The notes under the pieces: generated by a model
Database searches by the model: none
Told to the model about the DNA's origin: nothing
The model's input: the letters and a program-made list of their open reading frames with translations, nothing else
Position numbers and translations under genes: made by a program
Source of the DNA: Acidobacteriota bacterium
GTDB lineage: Bacteria; Acidobacteriota; Terriglobia; Acidiferrales; UBA7541
DNA length: 50,402 bases
Direction: 5' to 3'
Assembly: GCA_023481105.1 (NCBI GenBank)
Contig: JAMCWK010000078.1
Span: 1-50,402 of the forward strand
Shown: piece by piece, positions 40,861 to 50,312 of the stretch
Layout: each line of letters starts with the position of its first letter
How positions within the stretch are numbered: the first letter of the stretch is position 1

Positions 40861-41325
40861 ATGAATCGCTCTGCACCGCTTGCCGGAGCGCTCATCGCGT
40901 TTCTGGCTCTGGCAAGCTGCCAATCGAGGAGGCCGGAGATGGAACAAAGAGCCAGCGACGAGCAACAACTTGTGCGCATCGAGGGCGCGTTCGCTGAAGC
41001 CGCGCTGCGGCACGATGCCGGGGCGCTCGAAGCCTACATCACCGAGGATTTTGTCGGGGTGGACGTCAACGGGCAGCGCATGGACAAGGCGCAAGTGCTG
41101 GCGCGCATGCAGTCGCAGGAAATGGAAATCACATCCTTGCGGCACGAAGACATTCGCGTGCGCGTGTTCGGCGATTGCGCGGTGGCGACGGCGCGCACTG
41201 TAGTGGCCGGCCGCTACAAAGGGCAGGAGACCGGCGGCGAGTTTCCGTACATGCGCGTGTGGGTCAAACGGCAGGGGCGCTGGCAGGCCGTGGCGACGCA
41301 GTCCTCGGCGATTCCCAAGCGATGA
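40861..41325 (+). CDS. DUF4440/SnoaL-like lipoprotein
   Basis: A 154-residue exported protein of the NTF2-like fold (DUF4440): RIEGAFAEAALRHDAGALEA, then YITEDFVGVDVNG and a C-terminal VKRQGRWQAVATQSSAI. The signal peptide ends with LASC, a lipobox with C20. AAGGAG precedes the ATG. Family members have varied or unknown roles. Confidence 0.85.
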   Translation: MNRSAPLAGALIAFLALASCQSRRPEMEQRASDEQQLVRIEGAFAEAALRHDAGALEAYITEDFVGVDVNGQRMDKAQVLARMQSQEMEITSLRHEDIRVRVFGDCAVATARTVVAGRYKGQETGGEFPYMRVWVKRQGRWQAVATQSSAIPKR

Positions 41326-41349
41326 TCGAGGCCCGCGCGCGATCAAAGC

Positions 41350-41373
41350 GCGGGGACCTAAAATCCCCGCTAC
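41350..41373 (-). repeat. REP-like hairpin with GTAG head
   Basis: Minus strand GTAG overlapping a GCGGGGA / TCCCCGC stem with a seven-base loop, 24 bases past the DUF4440 stop and overlapping the end of the cytochrome gene. It encloses the cytochrome stop codon region (41370-41372). Confidence 0.55.
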
Positions 41374-42488
41374 TGAACCATGCGGGAAATGGCGAGGAAT
41401 TTGACCTTCTGTTGCGCAGCCGTGCTGGCCATCGGCGAATAGTAGTAGTAAAAATCCGCGACGACCCGCGCTTGCCTGCCTTTGAGAATGGGGAACGAAA
41501 ACTTTTCGCTGCGTGTTTCGCGCGGCGCGAGGCGCGTGTCCTCGAGCACCTTCGCTCCCCGGAGAAACGCAAAATGCTCGCGCTCGACAGGAGCGCCTTT
41601 CTGGTCCGCCACGCGCCGCATGTACACACGCTGTTCGCGGAAGGTCTGCCCCCCGCCGTAGGGTTCGGCGCGAACCTCCAGAATGAGCTGCCGCAGCGGC
41701 GATCCAGTCGGCACGTAGTGCCCTGCACCGCTGTTGGTCAACTTCACGGTCACTTCGAGCTTGTCGCCTTTGCGTTCCGCGCTGAGAGCGACGTGGATGG
41801 CCTTATTCAACTGCTCCACCGAACGGCTGCCCGGCATCTGGTGAAAATTAATCTCATCTTGCGAGGAGCGCTTGACGCGCGGGTCCACCACCGCACCGCG
41901 AACGGTGTACATGTGGCACGACTGGCACTGCTTCCCTTCTTTGGCGTATGGACTTTCTTTCCATTCCGCGTAGGTGGTCAGCACGGGAAAGCCGAGCGCA
42001 TTGCGATATTCGTGGCAGGACACGCACGCCAGCGAAGACGTGTGCACTTTTGAAAACACCGTGCCATGCGCGGGAGACACCGCCTCCTTCGACGGCCCGC
42101 TCTTCACTTCGCTGAATTCCACGCGCGCCTTGGGGTTTCCGCCGGAGAGGGTGACTTCGCGGATGGAGTGGCAGTAGTCGCAGGTGATTCCTTCCCAACT
42201 GACTTTGCGGAGGAGCGAGAAATCTTCGAGCATTACGCCAACCGGCGAGTGGCATGCGAGGCACGCTTTGCGCCCGGCTTCGCCAAAATCCTCGCCCGCC
42301 ATCTTCAGTGCATCCTGAAACAGGCGGCTTTCCATGGCCGCCGCATGCGCGGATTGCTTCCAGCCATCAAAGATTTCGCGATGGCAGTCGCCACAATATT
42401 CGGCGGTGCTCGGCGATTGCTGAGCATGAGCAGGAGTCACTGCGAAAATCAGGAGGAGAACGGAGAAAAGGCACGCTGCCGCCCGCAT
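41370..42488 (-). CDS. Exported pentahaem cytochrome c
   Basis: A 372-residue protein with a signal peptide (about 1-22, ending AHA) and five CxxCH haem sites at C32, C76, C103, C155 and C188, within a cytochrome c554/c'-like region (about 30-200). The C-terminal 160 residues have no haem and are beta-rich (DKLEVTVKLTNSGAGHYVPT, a type of domain seen with multihaem cytochromes). It should act as a periplasmic electron carrier. No cytochrome oxidase or reductase partner is in the window. Its stop codon overlaps a GTAG hairpin. Confidence 0.92.
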   Translation of the reverse strand: MRAAACLFSVLLLIFAVTPAHAQQSPSTAEYCGDCHREIFDGWKQSAHAAAMESRLFQDALKMAGEDFGEAGRKACLACHSPVGVMLEDFSLLRKVSWEGITCDYCHSIREVTLSGGNPKARVEFSEVKSGPSKEAVSPAHGTVFSKVHTSSLACVSCHEYRNALGFPVLTTYAEWKESPYAKEGKQCQSCHMYTVRGAVVDPRVKRSSQDEINFHQMPGSRSVEQLNKAIHVALSAERKGDKLEVTVKLTNSGAGHYVPTGSPLRQLILEVRAEPYGGGQTFREQRVYMRRVADQKGAPVEREHFAFLRGAKVLEDTRLAPRETRSEKFSFPILKGRQARVVADFYYYYSPMASTAAQQKVKFLAISRMVQ

Positions 42489-42651
42489 GAGTCACCCCTT
42501 GTGGAGATAGAATCCCGAACGCTTCCGTACCAATCCTGCGCTGCCGGAACAGCATCCCGGCAGAACTGCGCGGCGGCACAAATCTTACCGCATTTGTGTC
42601 TGGAATGATTCAAGCTTTTCGAGATTCCAAATCCGCCCGTCGTTCGCAGCT

Positions 42652-45054
42652 TCACATCCCGGGAGGACGCCCGGGAGATGCGGCCGGCGGACGCAGTTGG
42701 TATTCCTTCGGCGGCTCGGCGCCGAGCAGGTAGCGCACAAAGTAATCCCAGCGGCGGCGCACCATGTACGGCTCGTTGCCGAAGCCGTGGCCACGATTGG
42801 GAAGCATCAGCAGATCAAAATCCTTGTTGGCCTTAATCAGCTCATTCACCACCAGCAGCGTGCTGTACGGCGGCACGTTGGAGTCCATCGTGCCGTGTGC
42901 CAGCAGCAGGTGCCCTTTCAAATTTTTCGCGTGATTCTGATTGGCCTGGTCGTCGTAGTTCGTGGCGCCGTCCGGCTTGCGCTCGAGCAGCCCTTGCCAT
43001 TTTTCGGCCCAATCGTCCTCATAGACGCGGTTGTCGTGGTTCCCGGCTTCGGCGATGCCCACCTTGAAAAAGTCCGGATAGCGGAACATCGCGCCCGCGG
43101 TGGCGTTGCCCCCGCCGGAGTGGCCATAGATTCCGGCGCGGTCAATGTCGATCCAGGGAAAGCGCTGGGCGAGCTGCTTCATTCCGGTCACCTGGTCCGG
43201 CAGGGTGTTGTCGCCCATGTCGGCATAGTAGGCATCATGAAACTTCTTGGAGCGCCACGGCGTGCCCATGCCGTCAATCTCCACGACGATGAAACCCAGC
43301 TCCGCAAGGGCCTGCGTATCCCCGCGCGCCGCGGAGAAGTTGCGCCCGCCAATGCTGCCCGTCTGCGGCCCCGGATAAATATGGTTGATGATGGGATATT
43401 TCTTGGCGGGATCGAAATTCGCCGGCTTGAACATCAGCCCGTAAAGATCCGTTGCACCGTCGCGCGCTTTCACGGTGAATGGCATGGGCGGTTTCCAGCC
43501 CGTGGCGAGCAGCTTGGAGATGTCCGCCTTTTCCAGCGAGGCCAGCAGTTTGCCCGCGGCATCGCGCAGCACCGCCACCGGCGGCACATCGGGTTTCGAG
43601 TAGCTATCCACAATATAGCGCCCCGAAGGCGACAGCGTGATGGCGTGGTTCGCGTCTTCCGGGGTCAGCAGCGCAAGATTTTTCCCGTCAAAACCCACAC
43701 GATAGAAATGGACAAAATACGGATCGCGGCCCTTTTCGCGCCCTACGCCGAGAAAGTACAGCAAGCGGTTCTTCTCGTCCACGCGCAGCAACTGCGTGAC
43801 GTTCCATTCCCCGCTGGTAATTTGCTGCTTCAGCTTGCCGCTCTGCAAATCGTACAGATAGAGGTGGCCCCAATTGTCGCGCTCGGAAAACCAAAGGAAT
43901 TCGTTGGAGGCCGGCAGGAAAAGCCAGTTGACGCGGCCGTTTCCGGATTCAAAGTATGTAGCTACAGTTTCTTCGAAGACTTCGCGAATTTTTCCTGTGG
44001 CGGCATCGGCGATGCGCAGGTTTTCGCGCTTGTGGTCGCGGGAAGTGGAAACGAAAGCGACCTGCGTGGCGTCCGGACTCCACTGCACGTCCTCCCATAA
44101 ACCGCCGCGGCAGACCAGATCGTCGCACAGCGTGGAGCGGTGCTGGTCCGGCGGCATGTCGAAGTGCACTACGCGCGGCCCGTCCAGCTCGATGACCACG
44201 CGCTGGATCATGGTGACGACCTCGTCCCCCACCAGCGGATATTTCCACGCTTGCAGGTTGGGATGGCCGACGCGCGTATCCACCAGATACATCTCTCCCG
44301 TGCCGCGCTGGTCCTGCTGAAACGTGGCGATTTTTTTGGAGTCGGGCGACCACTGCACCACCGGGCGGTCGCTGCGCGTCCATCCGGCGTTGTTGGTGGC
44401 GTAGCCGAAGTCTTTCACGCCGTCGGTGGTGAGCTGCGTTTCCTTGCCAGAGGCAACGTCGCGAACCCACAGGTTCCAATCGCGGATAAACGCCGCGCGC
44501 TTTCCGTCGGGAGAAAGCACATCGTTGCGGCCCGCGCCGGGACGCGCGCCGCCGGGTGCGGGCGGGCCTGCCGGAGCCGCGCCCTCATCCTTGCACTGAT
44601 AGGACGCCAGATCGCACTTCCAGCGACGCCCGCGTGCACTGAAAGTGATTGCTAGCAAGTCAGAAGAAAACTCGAAATCCGTGAACGGCAAGTGCTGCGC
44701 ATCAAAAGTCGCGCCCGCAGCCGCCGAAATCGCCGCGGCAAGCTTCGCGTGATCGAATGGCACCCCGCGCGTGCCCTTTGCGGAATCAATCAACACAAAC
44801 TCGCTGCCCTCCGCGGTCACGATGCGATACCAGAAGCGCTCGTCGGGCAGCCAGTTCGGGCGCACGCCGGAACGCAGCACCAGCGGATTCGTGTTGTAGC
44901 CCATGAATTTTTCGGCGCGCGCGTAGTCGGCGGCGGTCAGCGCGCGCGGCACGTCACCGGCAGGCTGCTGCGCGGCACACGGAACACCAACAGCGAAACT
45001 CAAAAGCAGGATGGCGAGTTGGAAATGTGAATCGCGAATCACGCGCGGGAACAT
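42652..45054 (-). CDS. Secreted DPP-IV-like S9 peptidase
   Basis: An 800-residue exported serine peptidase with a signal peptide (about 10-28, ending CAAQ), an N-terminal DPP-IV beta-propeller (about 70-500) and a C-terminal hydrolase domain. The triad is S646 in GHSGGG, D724 in HGTMDSNVPP and H756 in NRGHGF. Two propeller features, FSSDLLAITFS and NNAGWTRSDRPVVQWSPDSK, are typical. GGAGG precedes the ATG. It removes dipeptides from peptides in the periplasm or outside. It is divergent from the glycosidase operon. Confidence 0.95.
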   Translation of the reverse strand: MFPRVIRDSHFQLAILLLSFAVGVPCAAQQPAGDVPRALTAADYARAEKFMGYNTNPLVLRSGVRPNWLPDERFWYRIVTAEGSEFVLIDSAKGTRGVPFDHAKLAAAISAAAGATFDAQHLPFTDFEFSSDLLAITFSARGRRWKCDLASYQCKDEGAAPAGPPAPGGARPGAGRNDVLSPDGKRAAFIRDWNLWVRDVASGKETQLTTDGVKDFGYATNNAGWTRSDRPVVQWSPDSKKIATFQQDQRGTGEMYLVDTRVGHPNLQAWKYPLVGDEVVTMIQRVVIELDGPRVVHFDMPPDQHRSTLCDDLVCRGGLWEDVQWSPDATQVAFVSTSRDHKRENLRIADAATGKIREVFEETVATYFESGNGRVNWLFLPASNEFLWFSERDNWGHLYLYDLQSGKLKQQITSGEWNVTQLLRVDEKNRLLYFLGVGREKGRDPYFVHFYRVGFDGKNLALLTPEDANHAITLSPSGRYIVDSYSKPDVPPVAVLRDAAGKLLASLEKADISKLLATGWKPPMPFTVKARDGATDLYGLMFKPANFDPAKKYPIINHIYPGPQTGSIGGRNFSAARGDTQALAELGFIVVEIDGMGTPWRSKKFHDAYYADMGDNTLPDQVTGMKQLAQRFPWIDIDRAGIYGHSGGGNATAGAMFRYPDFFKVGIAEAGNHDNRVYEDDWAEKWQGLLERKPDGATNYDDQANQNHAKNLKGHLLLAHGTMDSNVPPYSTLLVVNELIKANKDFDLLMLPNRGHGFGNEPYMVRRRWDYFVRYLLGAEPPKEYQLRPPAASPGRPPGM

Positions 45055-45205
45055 GCGGGTCCTCCTTGTGTCCGGGCGGTGGCTTGTGCGGCTGGGCCGG
45101 CGCCGCCATCACGCCGGCGGTAGAGTACCGCACCTGGCGCGGATTTGTCGTCAAGAGCGAGAGCATGGCAGGAATTGCAGTCGCACCGAAAGAGCAATTC
45201 AACAA

Positions 45206-45234
45206 TTGACATCCGCGAGGCCCGTTCGTAGCAT
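45206..45234 (+). promoter_or_regulatory. Promoter of the glycosidase operon
   Basis: TTGACA (45206-45211), a 17-base spacer and TAGCAT (45229-45234), giving a leader of about 18 bases before the GTG at 45259, with GGGAG within it. Confidence 0.6.
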
Positions 45235-45258
45235 CGCCGCGTACTCCGGGAGTTCTCG

Positions 45259-47400
45259 GTGAATGGCCTTCGCTTTCCTCGTGCTGGACGCTGCGTGTGC
45301 TGGATCGCACTGGCAATTCTGGGAGTACTGCTTGCGCCGGGCGTCGCGGACATGTCCGCCCTGGGCCAAGTCCCGCTGTCCAAACTCAATGTCGGCGCGC
45401 ACGATCCGCTTTACACTTCGTACGCCGCGCCGATGAACCGCTCGGAATATTTCGTGGACGAGGCCTACCATCTGAATTACTACACGCCCACGAAAGGCGT
45501 CACCTACGAAACCGACACCGCCGGAGAATTTTCGATGGTTTGGAGGATGGGAAAGAACTCCGCCATCGCGACAAAGGATTTTTACAAGGCACCGGTGATT
45601 CGCCGCTCGTACACAGACATTGTCAAAGTAGAATACTGGCCATTTGCGACGGTTGAGGTGCGCCAAACATTAGTCGTCTACAGCTCGCGGTTCGCGCTCC
45701 TCGATATTGAAGTGATTAGCCACAGCGGTCACCAGCAGGAGCTGACGGCTCTGGCAAAATATCACAATGCTGGCTTCGTCCAAAATGTGCAGTTACAGGA
45801 AAAAAGATTCGTCACATTTCGTCACCAGGTTTCGCCGAAGAAAGTCATGGAATCACCGCAACCGACATACGAACAAGAGTTCCGAGACCTATTCCTGATC
45901 AGTACCCCAGCTGATGAATTTCTAGCCGACAAAATCGATGCCGGCGAACCAACAGGGAGTGGATTTGCAGCTTTTCGGTTGCGAAAACAAATAAAGCTTG
46001 CACCCCATGGCCGTGAGCATCTGCGCATCATTCGCGGCGTACAACCTTACTCGCAGGACGCCGGGCCATTCATTGAGAAAGCAAAAAAGCTGCTCGATGA
46101 GCCGCTGGCGCCGCTCATTGCCGCGAGTGAGGCGCAGTACACAAATATTCCGCGGCTTAAGCTGCCGAATAAAGATTGGGAGCTGGCCTACTGGAGTGCG
46201 TTCAATCTGGTGCGGCAGCAGATGCTGCCGCCGGAAGGCGAAGCGAAGCACAACTATTATGTGTTTTCGCGAGAGCCGACGTGGAGCTGGGGCCACGAGG
46301 GTCAGGTGTTCCACGAAAGCCTGTCCATGCTGAGCTACGTGTTCATGGATGCGGCCAGCGCGCAAAATTCACAGCGCGTTTTCGTCGAGCGGCAAGCGCC
46401 CTCCGGCTACATCGCCTACCGCGTCGGGCCGTACGTGAACGTCACGTTTCCGGTCGGCGGCGAAGAAACTAGTTCCGCGCCGTTTTTCGCGTGGACGAAC
46501 TGGGAAATTTACGCAATCTCCCGCGACAAGAAATTTCTCGACGAAGCCTACCGCGCCAGCGCAGCGTATGCCGAGTACATGCTGCGCACGCGCAACAAGG
46601 ACGGCGACGGCATCCTCGTGTGGGGCGGACACGCCGTGCTGGAATGCGTGCGCGATGAGTTCGGCGTCATCTGGCAGCTTTTCGGCCACACGCCGGAATC
46701 GCCGAAAAAAGTGAAGTCGCTGGACCTCTCCACCATGATGGTGATGGAAATGCGTTCGCTGGCGAAGATGGCCGGCGCGCTGGGCAAATCCGACGACGCG
46801 CGCCGCTGGACCGAGCGCGCCGACAAGCTGGCCGAGCTCATTCGCACCCGCATGTGGGACGAACAGGACGGATTTTTCTACAACCTGGCGCGCGATTCCG
46901 GCGCGTTCACTACGAAGGACGGCATCAGCCTGAAGCGCAAAGAAATTATCGGCTTCCTGCCGATGTGGGCGGGCATCGCGACGAAAGAGCAGGCCGCGCG
47001 GCTCGTCAAGCACCTGACGAATCCAGAAAGTTTCTGGCGGCGCTACGGAGTGCCCACGCTCGCGGCAGACGACCCGTACTACAACGGCAACGTAACGAAG
47101 TGCTGCCAATGGAACGGCGCGGTGTGGCTGCTGTGGGACTACATGGTCTTTCGCGGGCTGCTCAACTACGGCTACCGCAAAGAGGCCGAGGCGCTGGTGC
47201 AACGCGTGATGGACGGCGTGATTTTTCAGCTCAAGGACAACCACCGCTTCTGGGAATCCTTCAGCCCGGACAATACGCAGCTTGCCTCGCCGAAGAATTA
47301 TTTGTGGGACACCATCATCGCCCGCATGATGATCGACCTTTACGGCCCGGGCGCGAAGCCAACCCCGCCAGCCAATCGAGCGGCTCCGAGGCCAGGATGA
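45259..47400 (+). CDS. MGH1-like (GH63-related) exported glycoside hydrolase
   Basis: A 713-residue exported protein. The signal peptide (about 8-32) is followed by an N-terminal beta-sandwich (about 45-270) and a C-terminal (alpha/alpha)6 barrel (about 290-690) like mannosylglycerate hydrolase and GH63 enzymes. Barrel features are WSWGHEGQVFHESLSML, FFAWTNWEIYAISRDKKFLD, GDGILVWGGHAVLECVRDEF and CCQWNGAVWLLWDYMVF. Acidic residues in the second and third segments are candidates for catalysis. GTG at 45259 has GGGAG at good distance. Its stop overlaps the next ATG. Substrate unknown, probably a glucose- or mannose-containing glycoside. Confidence 0.82.
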   Translation: MNGLRFPRAGRCVCWIALAILGVLLAPGVADMSALGQVPLSKLNVGAHDPLYTSYAAPMNRSEYFVDEAYHLNYYTPTKGVTYETDTAGEFSMVWRMGKNSAIATKDFYKAPVIRRSYTDIVKVEYWPFATVEVRQTLVVYSSRFALLDIEVISHSGHQQELTALAKYHNAGFVQNVQLQEKRFVTFRHQVSPKKVMESPQPTYEQEFRDLFLISTPADEFLADKIDAGEPTGSGFAAFRLRKQIKLAPHGREHLRIIRGVQPYSQDAGPFIEKAKKLLDEPLAPLIAASEAQYTNIPRLKLPNKDWELAYWSAFNLVRQQMLPPEGEAKHNYYVFSREPTWSWGHEGQVFHESLSMLSYVFMDAASAQNSQRVFVERQAPSGYIAYRVGPYVNVTFPVGGEETSSAPFFAWTNWEIYAISRDKKFLDEAYRASAAYAEYMLRTRNKDGDGILVWGGHAVLECVRDEFGVIWQLFGHTPESPKKVKSLDLSTMMVMEMRSLAKMAGALGKSDDARRWTERADKLAELIRTRMWDEQDGFFYNLARDSGAFTTKDGISLKRKEIIGFLPMWAGIATKEQAARLVKHLTNPESFWRRYGVPTLAADDPYYNGNVTKCCQWNGAVWLLWDYMVFRGLLNYGYRKEAEALVQRVMDGVIFQLKDNHRFWESFSPDNTQLASPKNYLWDTIIARMMIDLYGPGAKPTPPANRAAPRPG

Positions 47401-48653
47401 AGGACAACAAAATGACCGAGCACATTTCCGTTTTCACGACGCTTTCATTTCTGCTGGTGTTTTCCCTCTGCGCAGTAACCGCACGCGGGCAGAAGTCTCC
47501 GGCGCCTGCGCCGACGCTCGCGGAAAGAAAAGCGGAGGTGGCGGAAAAAGTCTCGCGCGTGCGCACCTTTCTGGAGCGCGAAAAACTCTCCGGCGTGCTG
47601 CTGGGACACGTTCGCAACTTCGCGTGGCTGACCGGTGGCGGCGACATCCACATCGTGCTGGGCAGCCCATCGGGAGCGGCGTCGCTGCTGGTCCTGGCTG
47701 ACGGGCGTAAATTTCTGATTTCCCCGAACAACGAATCGCTGCGCTTGATGAACGAAGAACTCGCCGGGCTGGGCTTCGAGCTGCGCGAGTACAAATGGTA
47801 CGAAGACAAATTGGCGACCGACCGCAAAATGCAAATCGTCCGCGAGCTGGCCGGCGGCGCGCTGGCCAGCGATCTGCCCTACGGCGATTTGCGCGTCGTC
47901 GAAAAGGAAATCGCCGCGCTGCGCGTGCCGCTGATGGAAAGTGAAATCGTCCGGCTGCGCTGGCTGGGACGGGAAACGACGGAAGCTGTCGCGGAAGTTG
48001 CACGGAAAATTTCTCCGGGCATGAGCGAGCGCGAAATGGAAGCCATGACCGCGGACGCGCTGATGCGGCGCGGGATTCGTCCCACGGTGCTGCTGATGGG
48101 CGCGGACGAGCGCATCCGGCAATATCGTCACGCGACACCCAACGACGCTCGCATCCAGCGCTACGCGATGATCAACGTCTGCTCAGAGCGCTGGGGGCTG
48201 ACCATCGCGGTGACGCGCTTCGTACATTTCGGTCCGCTGCCCAGGGAGCTGGCCGAGCGCGCGGCCGCAGTTGCGCGCGTGGACGCCACATTTCTAGCGC
48301 ACACCGTGGCCGACGCGACGGCGGACGCAATCTTGCAGGCCGCTGCGCGCGCATACGAAAAAGAAGGTTACGCCGGAGAATGGGAAAAGCATCACCAGGG
48401 TGGGGCCATCGGCTACATGGAACGCGATTGGGTGACGTTTCCGGGGCTTGTCGAAACGGTGCACGTGAACCAGGCGTTTGCGTGGAACCCGACCATCGCC
48501 GGCACGAAAAGCGAAGACACCGTGCTGGTCACCGGCAAAAGCCTGGAAGTGCTGACCGTGGCGAAGAACTGGCCGACGATTGAAGTGGAAGTCGAAGGCA
48601 AGAAGTGGAAGCGCCCGGCGATTCTTGTGCGCGCGTTGCCTAAAAAACGTTGA
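47397..48653 (+). CDS. M24-like (creatinase-fold) protein, metal ligands lost
   Basis: A 418-residue exported protein with a signal peptide (about 12-31, ending ARG), an aminopeptidase-P-like N-terminal domain (about 45-190) and a creatinase-fold domain (about 195-410). In Xaa-Pro peptidases two Asp, one His and two Glu hold the metals. Here the first Asp region reads MINVCSERWGLTIAVTRFV (no Asp), and the later segment has WNPTIAGTKSEDTVLV, with only one of the Glu clearly kept. EKHHQGGAIGY keeps the His region. It may be a metal-independent hydrolase, as creatinase is, or a binding protein. Translationally coupled to the glycosidase (ATGA). Confidence 0.78.
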   Translation: MKDNKMTEHISVFTTLSFLLVFSLCAVTARGQKSPAPAPTLAERKAEVAEKVSRVRTFLEREKLSGVLLGHVRNFAWLTGGGDIHIVLGSPSGAASLLVLADGRKFLISPNNESLRLMNEELAGLGFELREYKWYEDKLATDRKMQIVRELAGGALASDLPYGDLRVVEKEIAALRVPLMESEIVRLRWLGRETTEAVAEVARKISPGMSEREMEAMTADALMRRGIRPTVLLMGADERIRQYRHATPNDARIQRYAMINVCSERWGLTIAVTRFVHFGPLPRELAERAAAVARVDATFLAHTVADATADAILQAAARAYEKEGYAGEWEKHHQGGAIGYMERDWVTFPGLVETVHVNQAFAWNPTIAGTKSEDTVLVTGKSLEVLTVAKNWPTIEVEVEGKKWKRPAILVRALPKKR

Positions 48654-48655
48654 CC

Positions 48656-50269
48656 ATGAAACTTCAGCTCATTGATTACGCGATTATCGCGTTGTACGTC
48701 GCGTTTGTGCTCGGCGTAGGCGCCATGCTGAAGAAGCACATGCGCACGAGCGTGGATTTTTTTCTCTCCGGGCGGCGCATTCCGGCCTGGGTGACCGGAC
48801 TCGCGTTCATGTCCGCGAATCTCGGCGCGCTGGAAGTGATGGGCATGGCCGCAAGCGGCGCGAAGTATGGCATGCTGACGAGCCACTTCTACTGGGTCGG
48901 CGCGATACCCGCAATGATTTTCGTGGGGCTGTTCATGATGCCGTTCTACTACGGCAGCCGCGCGCGCTCCGTGCCGGAATATTTGCGCCTGCGTTTCGAT
49001 GAAAAAACGCGCGCGTTCAACGCGTTCACCTTCGCGGTGATGACCGTGCTGGCCAGCGGCATCAACATGTTCGCCATGGCTATTGTGTTTCAGTTGATGC
49101 TCGGCTGGTCCATCCACGCGACCATTTTGCTCTCCACCGCCGTCGTGCTGGCCTACACCGTGCTTGGCGGACTGACGTCCTCGATTTACAACGAGGTGCT
49201 GCAATTTTTTCTAATTGTGCTGGGCATTTTGCCGATGGCCGTGCTCGGCGTGGTGGATGCAGGCGGCTGGTCGGGGCTGGCCGCGCGCCTGCCGCCGGGA
49301 TTCACGAAGACGTGGTCCACGCTGGGCAGCGCGGCGGCGAATCCCATGGGTGTGGAGTGGTTCGGCATCGTGATGGGGCTCGGCTTCGTGCTTTCCTTCG
49401 GCTACTGGTGCACAGATTTTCTGGTCGTGCAACGCGCCATGGCTGCGCGCGACATGGCCGCCGCGCAAAAAACGCCGCTGATTGCCGCCGTGCCGAAAAT
49501 GTTCATCCCCTTCATCGTGATTGTGCCCGGCATGGTGGCGTGGGCGCTTCTGCCGCGCGAATTGTTCATGGTGGACGGGCAGGTGCAGCACAACCTAGCG
49601 CTGCCGCTGATGCTGGCGCATTACTATCCGCCGGGGATGCTCGGCGTGGGAATCACTGCGCTGCTGGCCAGCTTCATGTCCGGTATGGCCGGCAATGTCA
49701 CCGCGTTCAACACCGTGTGGACCTACGACATCTACCAGTCCTACATCCGCCGCGACGCGCCCGACCGGCACTACCTGCTGATGGGCCGCGTGGCTACCGT
49801 AGCGGGCGTGGCCATCAGCGTCGGCGCGGCATACCTCGCGCTGCAATTCAGCAACATCATGGATTACCTGCAACTCATTTTTTCGTTTGTGAATGCGCCG
49901 CTGCTGGCCACGTTTTTGCTGGGCATGTTTTCCAAGCGCACTACGCCGAACGGCGCGTTCTGGGGACTCACCAGCGGCACTGCGGCCGCCGCGCTGCACT
50001 TTTTGGCGGTGAAGCGCGGGCTGGCGCACTATTCCAGCGATATGGCCGCGAATTTTTATGGCGCCATCTACGCCTGGGCAGTTTGTTTTATTCTCACGCT
50101 GCTCGTCAGTTTTTTTACGCAGCCGCGGAAAGAAGCGGAGTTGAAGGGCCTGGTGTACTCGCTCACCGAAAGACCCAGTTACAATCGCCTGCCGTGGCTG
50201 AATCGGCCGGCGACGCTGGCGCTGTTCGTCGGCGTGCTAACGATTGTGCTGAATTGGATGTTTTGGTAA
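48656..50269 (+). CDS. Sodium:solute symporter (SSS family)
   Basis: A 537-residue inner-membrane transporter with about 13-14 hydrophobic segments of the SSS (SGLT-like) family. VDFFLSGRRIPAWVTGLAFM near the N-terminus and FSFVNAPLLATFLLGMFSKR near the end are typical, and GGLTSSIYNEVLQFFLIVLG carries the family's segment 6. ATG at 48656 lies two bases after the M24-like stop; an in-frame TTG at 48650 is an alternative. It probably imports with sodium the product released by the exported glycosidase. A terminator-like hairpin follows. Confidence 0.94.
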   Translation: MKLQLIDYAIIALYVAFVLGVGAMLKKHMRTSVDFFLSGRRIPAWVTGLAFMSANLGALEVMGMAASGAKYGMLTSHFYWVGAIPAMIFVGLFMMPFYYGSRARSVPEYLRLRFDEKTRAFNAFTFAVMTVLASGINMFAMAIVFQLMLGWSIHATILLSTAVVLAYTVLGGLTSSIYNEVLQFFLIVLGILPMAVLGVVDAGGWSGLAARLPPGFTKTWSTLGSAAANPMGVEWFGIVMGLGFVLSFGYWCTDFLVVQRAMAARDMAAAQKTPLIAAVPKMFIPFIVIVPGMVAWALLPRELFMVDGQVQHNLALPLMLAHYYPPGMLGVGITALLASFMSGMAGNVTAFNTVWTYDIYQSYIRRDAPDRHYLLMGRVATVAGVAISVGAAYLALQFSNIMDYLQLIFSFVNAPLLATFLLGMFSKRTTPNGAFWGLTSGTAAAALHFLAVKRGLAHYSSDMAANFYGAIYAWAVCFILTLLVSFFTQPRKEAELKGLVYSLTERPSYNRLPWLNRPATLALFVGVLTIVLNWMFW

Positions 50270-50278
50270 AGCGATAGT

Positions 50279-50300
50279 GGGCGAGCTGCTGCTCGCCCTT
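50279..50300. terminator. Hairpin between convergent genes
   Basis: GGGCGAGC (50279-50286), loop TGCT, GCTCGCCC (50291-50298), then TT. It can serve the symporter operon and, on the other strand, the gene at the right edge. Confidence 0.5.
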
Positions 50301-50312
50301 AGGAACTAGAGC

